From Dactylosporangium vinaceum (GTDB taxonomy: Bacteria > Actinomycetota > Actinomycetes > Mycobacteriales > Micromonosporaceae): a stretch of DNA of 64,000 nt. Numbering within the stretch: position 1 is the first letter of the stretch; every line of letters begins with the position of its first letter. Below, piece after piece: positions 63,512 through 64,000 of the stretch. Location: assembly GCF_019904175.1 (NCBI RefSeq), contig NZ_CP061913.1, positions 1,612,001 through 1,676,000 of the forward strand. Reading direction: 5' to 3'. The translations under genes and the position numbers were made by a program. Below the pieces are notes generated by a model, which had not been told where the DNA came from, did not search any database, and saw only the letters and a list, made by a program, of their open reading frames with translations.

Positions 63512-63543
63512 AAGGGCGCGCCGCTCACGGGTGGTGCGCCCTT
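63512..63543 (+). terminator. Rho-independent-type terminator between atpD and atpC
   Basis: AAGGGCGC pairs with GCGCCCTT and extends through CC/GG and wobble pairs to a ~13-bp stem with a 6-nt loop, followed by TTCTTTTC. It is the only terminator here with a clear T-rich tail, and it lies inside the usual atp operon. Confidence 0.75.
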
Positions 63544-63712
63544 TCTTTTCGTTACGGGAATCTGAAATTTTCGGCAAAGACACTGCGCGGGGCGGTGACG
63601 TGGGTCACGCTCTGAAGTGTTCGGACCGAGGTGGCGCGTGCGGCGCGATCGGCCTGTTCACCAGGTGTGCCAACGTGGTGAGGCCCACTGCTCCCCGCGC
63701 CCGATGATTGAC

Positions 63713-63718
63713 TAGACT
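63713..63718 (+). promoter_or_regulatory. -10 TAGACT of a probable atpC promoter
   Basis: TAGACT (TANNNT) lies 37 bp before the atpC GTG, which has AGGAG at its RBS. A TTGACT overlapping it at 63708 could instead be a -35 for a weaker -10 downstream. The remaining 63544-63700 shows no gene. Confidence 0.45.
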
Positions 63719-63755
63719 CGTCCAAACCGGATCGCGCACACGAGGAGTAACTAGC

Positions 63756-64000
63756 GTGGCGAGGCAGCTGAACGTCGAGCTCGTAGCCGTCGAGGAGAAA
63801 GTGTGGTCCGGCGACGCGGACATGGTGGTGGCGCGCACCACCGAGGGTGAGCTCGGTGTGCTCTACGGCCACGAGCAGCTGCTCGGCCAGCTCGCCGAAG
63901 AGGGCCAGGTGCGCATCAAGCAGGGTGGCCGGGAGATCGCCTACGACGTGTTCGGCGGGTTCATTTCCGTCACCGGCACCGGCGTGACGATCCTCGCCGA
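63756..64000 (+). CDS. atpC: ATP synthase F1 subunit epsilon (truncated by window end)
   Basis: About 81 codons visible from GTG 63756, after CGAGGAGTAA. ARQLNVELVAVEEKVWSGDAD and the beta-sandwich text (GELGVLYGHEQLLGQL, YDVFGGFISVTGTGVTILAE) identify epsilon. It lies 273 bp beyond atpD, behind a terminator-like hairpin. Confidence 0.93.
   Translation, partial: MARQLNVELVAVEEKVWSGDADMVVARTTEGELGVLYGHEQLLGQLAEEGQVRIKQGGREIAYDVFGGFISVTGTGVTILA

Overview
The window is high-GC actinobacterial DNA. It has GTG and TTG starts, frequent 1-4 bp start/stop overlaps, a Rho with a long Arg/Glu-rich insert, a long ATP synthase delta subunit, and the order rpmE-prfA-prmC-TsaC-LMW phosphatase-glyA-atp. 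Family content (NgcEFG, FxSxx/HExxH, VMAP-C, DUF3105/DUF305) points to a Micromonosporaceae-like organism (Actinoplanes/Micromonospora relatives). That placement is an inference from gene content, not a phylogeny.

Layout. 1-5.4 kb: an amino-sugar uptake operon (SIS-domain protein, NgcE-type binding lipoprotein, two permeases, secreted GH16 enzyme with a chitin-binding-type module) closed by a strong hairpin. 5.4-6.5 kb: an AlkZ-like glycosylase. 6.5-7.6 kb: about 1.1 kb without a gene, made of two families of ~90-bp degenerate tandem repeats plus a 9x8-bp microsatellite. 7.6-17.8 kb: single genes (epoxide hydrolase-cupin pair, alpha/beta hydrolase, helicase-associated-domain protein, sortase-anchored protein, DUF72, MTH1187, SurE, ASCH, MocR-type regulator, membrane coiled-coil protein). 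A fossil FtsX-like permease tail lies antisense to the end of surE. 18.1-20.8 kb: a lower-GC island between a partial tRNA copy and an intact tRNA-Arg(CCG), with a frameshifted integrase tail, a membrane protein, a zinc-ribbon protein and a membrane-anchored excisionase-like HTH protein.

21-35 kb: DUF305/DUF3105 pair, then argS-lysA-hom-thrC, an interruption by a hydrolase, an MFS exporter and a palindrome-controlled SPFH/RHH gene pair, then thrB and rho. 35-45 kb is the accessory locus of most interest: a STAS protein, a VMAP-C protein coupled to an FxsT-like SAV_2336/NB-ARC/TPR protein, a stand-alone HExxH putative peptide beta-hydroxylase, a small precursor-like protein ending in FNSSI (FxSxx-COOH), and an RNA-repair pair (Rnl1-like ligase plus Pnkp). 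No radical-SAM FxsB is present in the window.

45-54 kb: rpmE, prfA, a decayed IS5-family element, a TPR-GGDEF diguanylate cyclase, prmC, two different threonylcarbamoyl-AMP synthases, an LMW phosphatase and an SDR/DUF2867 protein. 54-64 kb: glyA, an AtpI-like protein, and the ATP synthase genes atpZ-B-E-F-H-A-G-D. Then come a terminator-like hairpin, a probable separate promoter, and a truncated atpC at the window edge.
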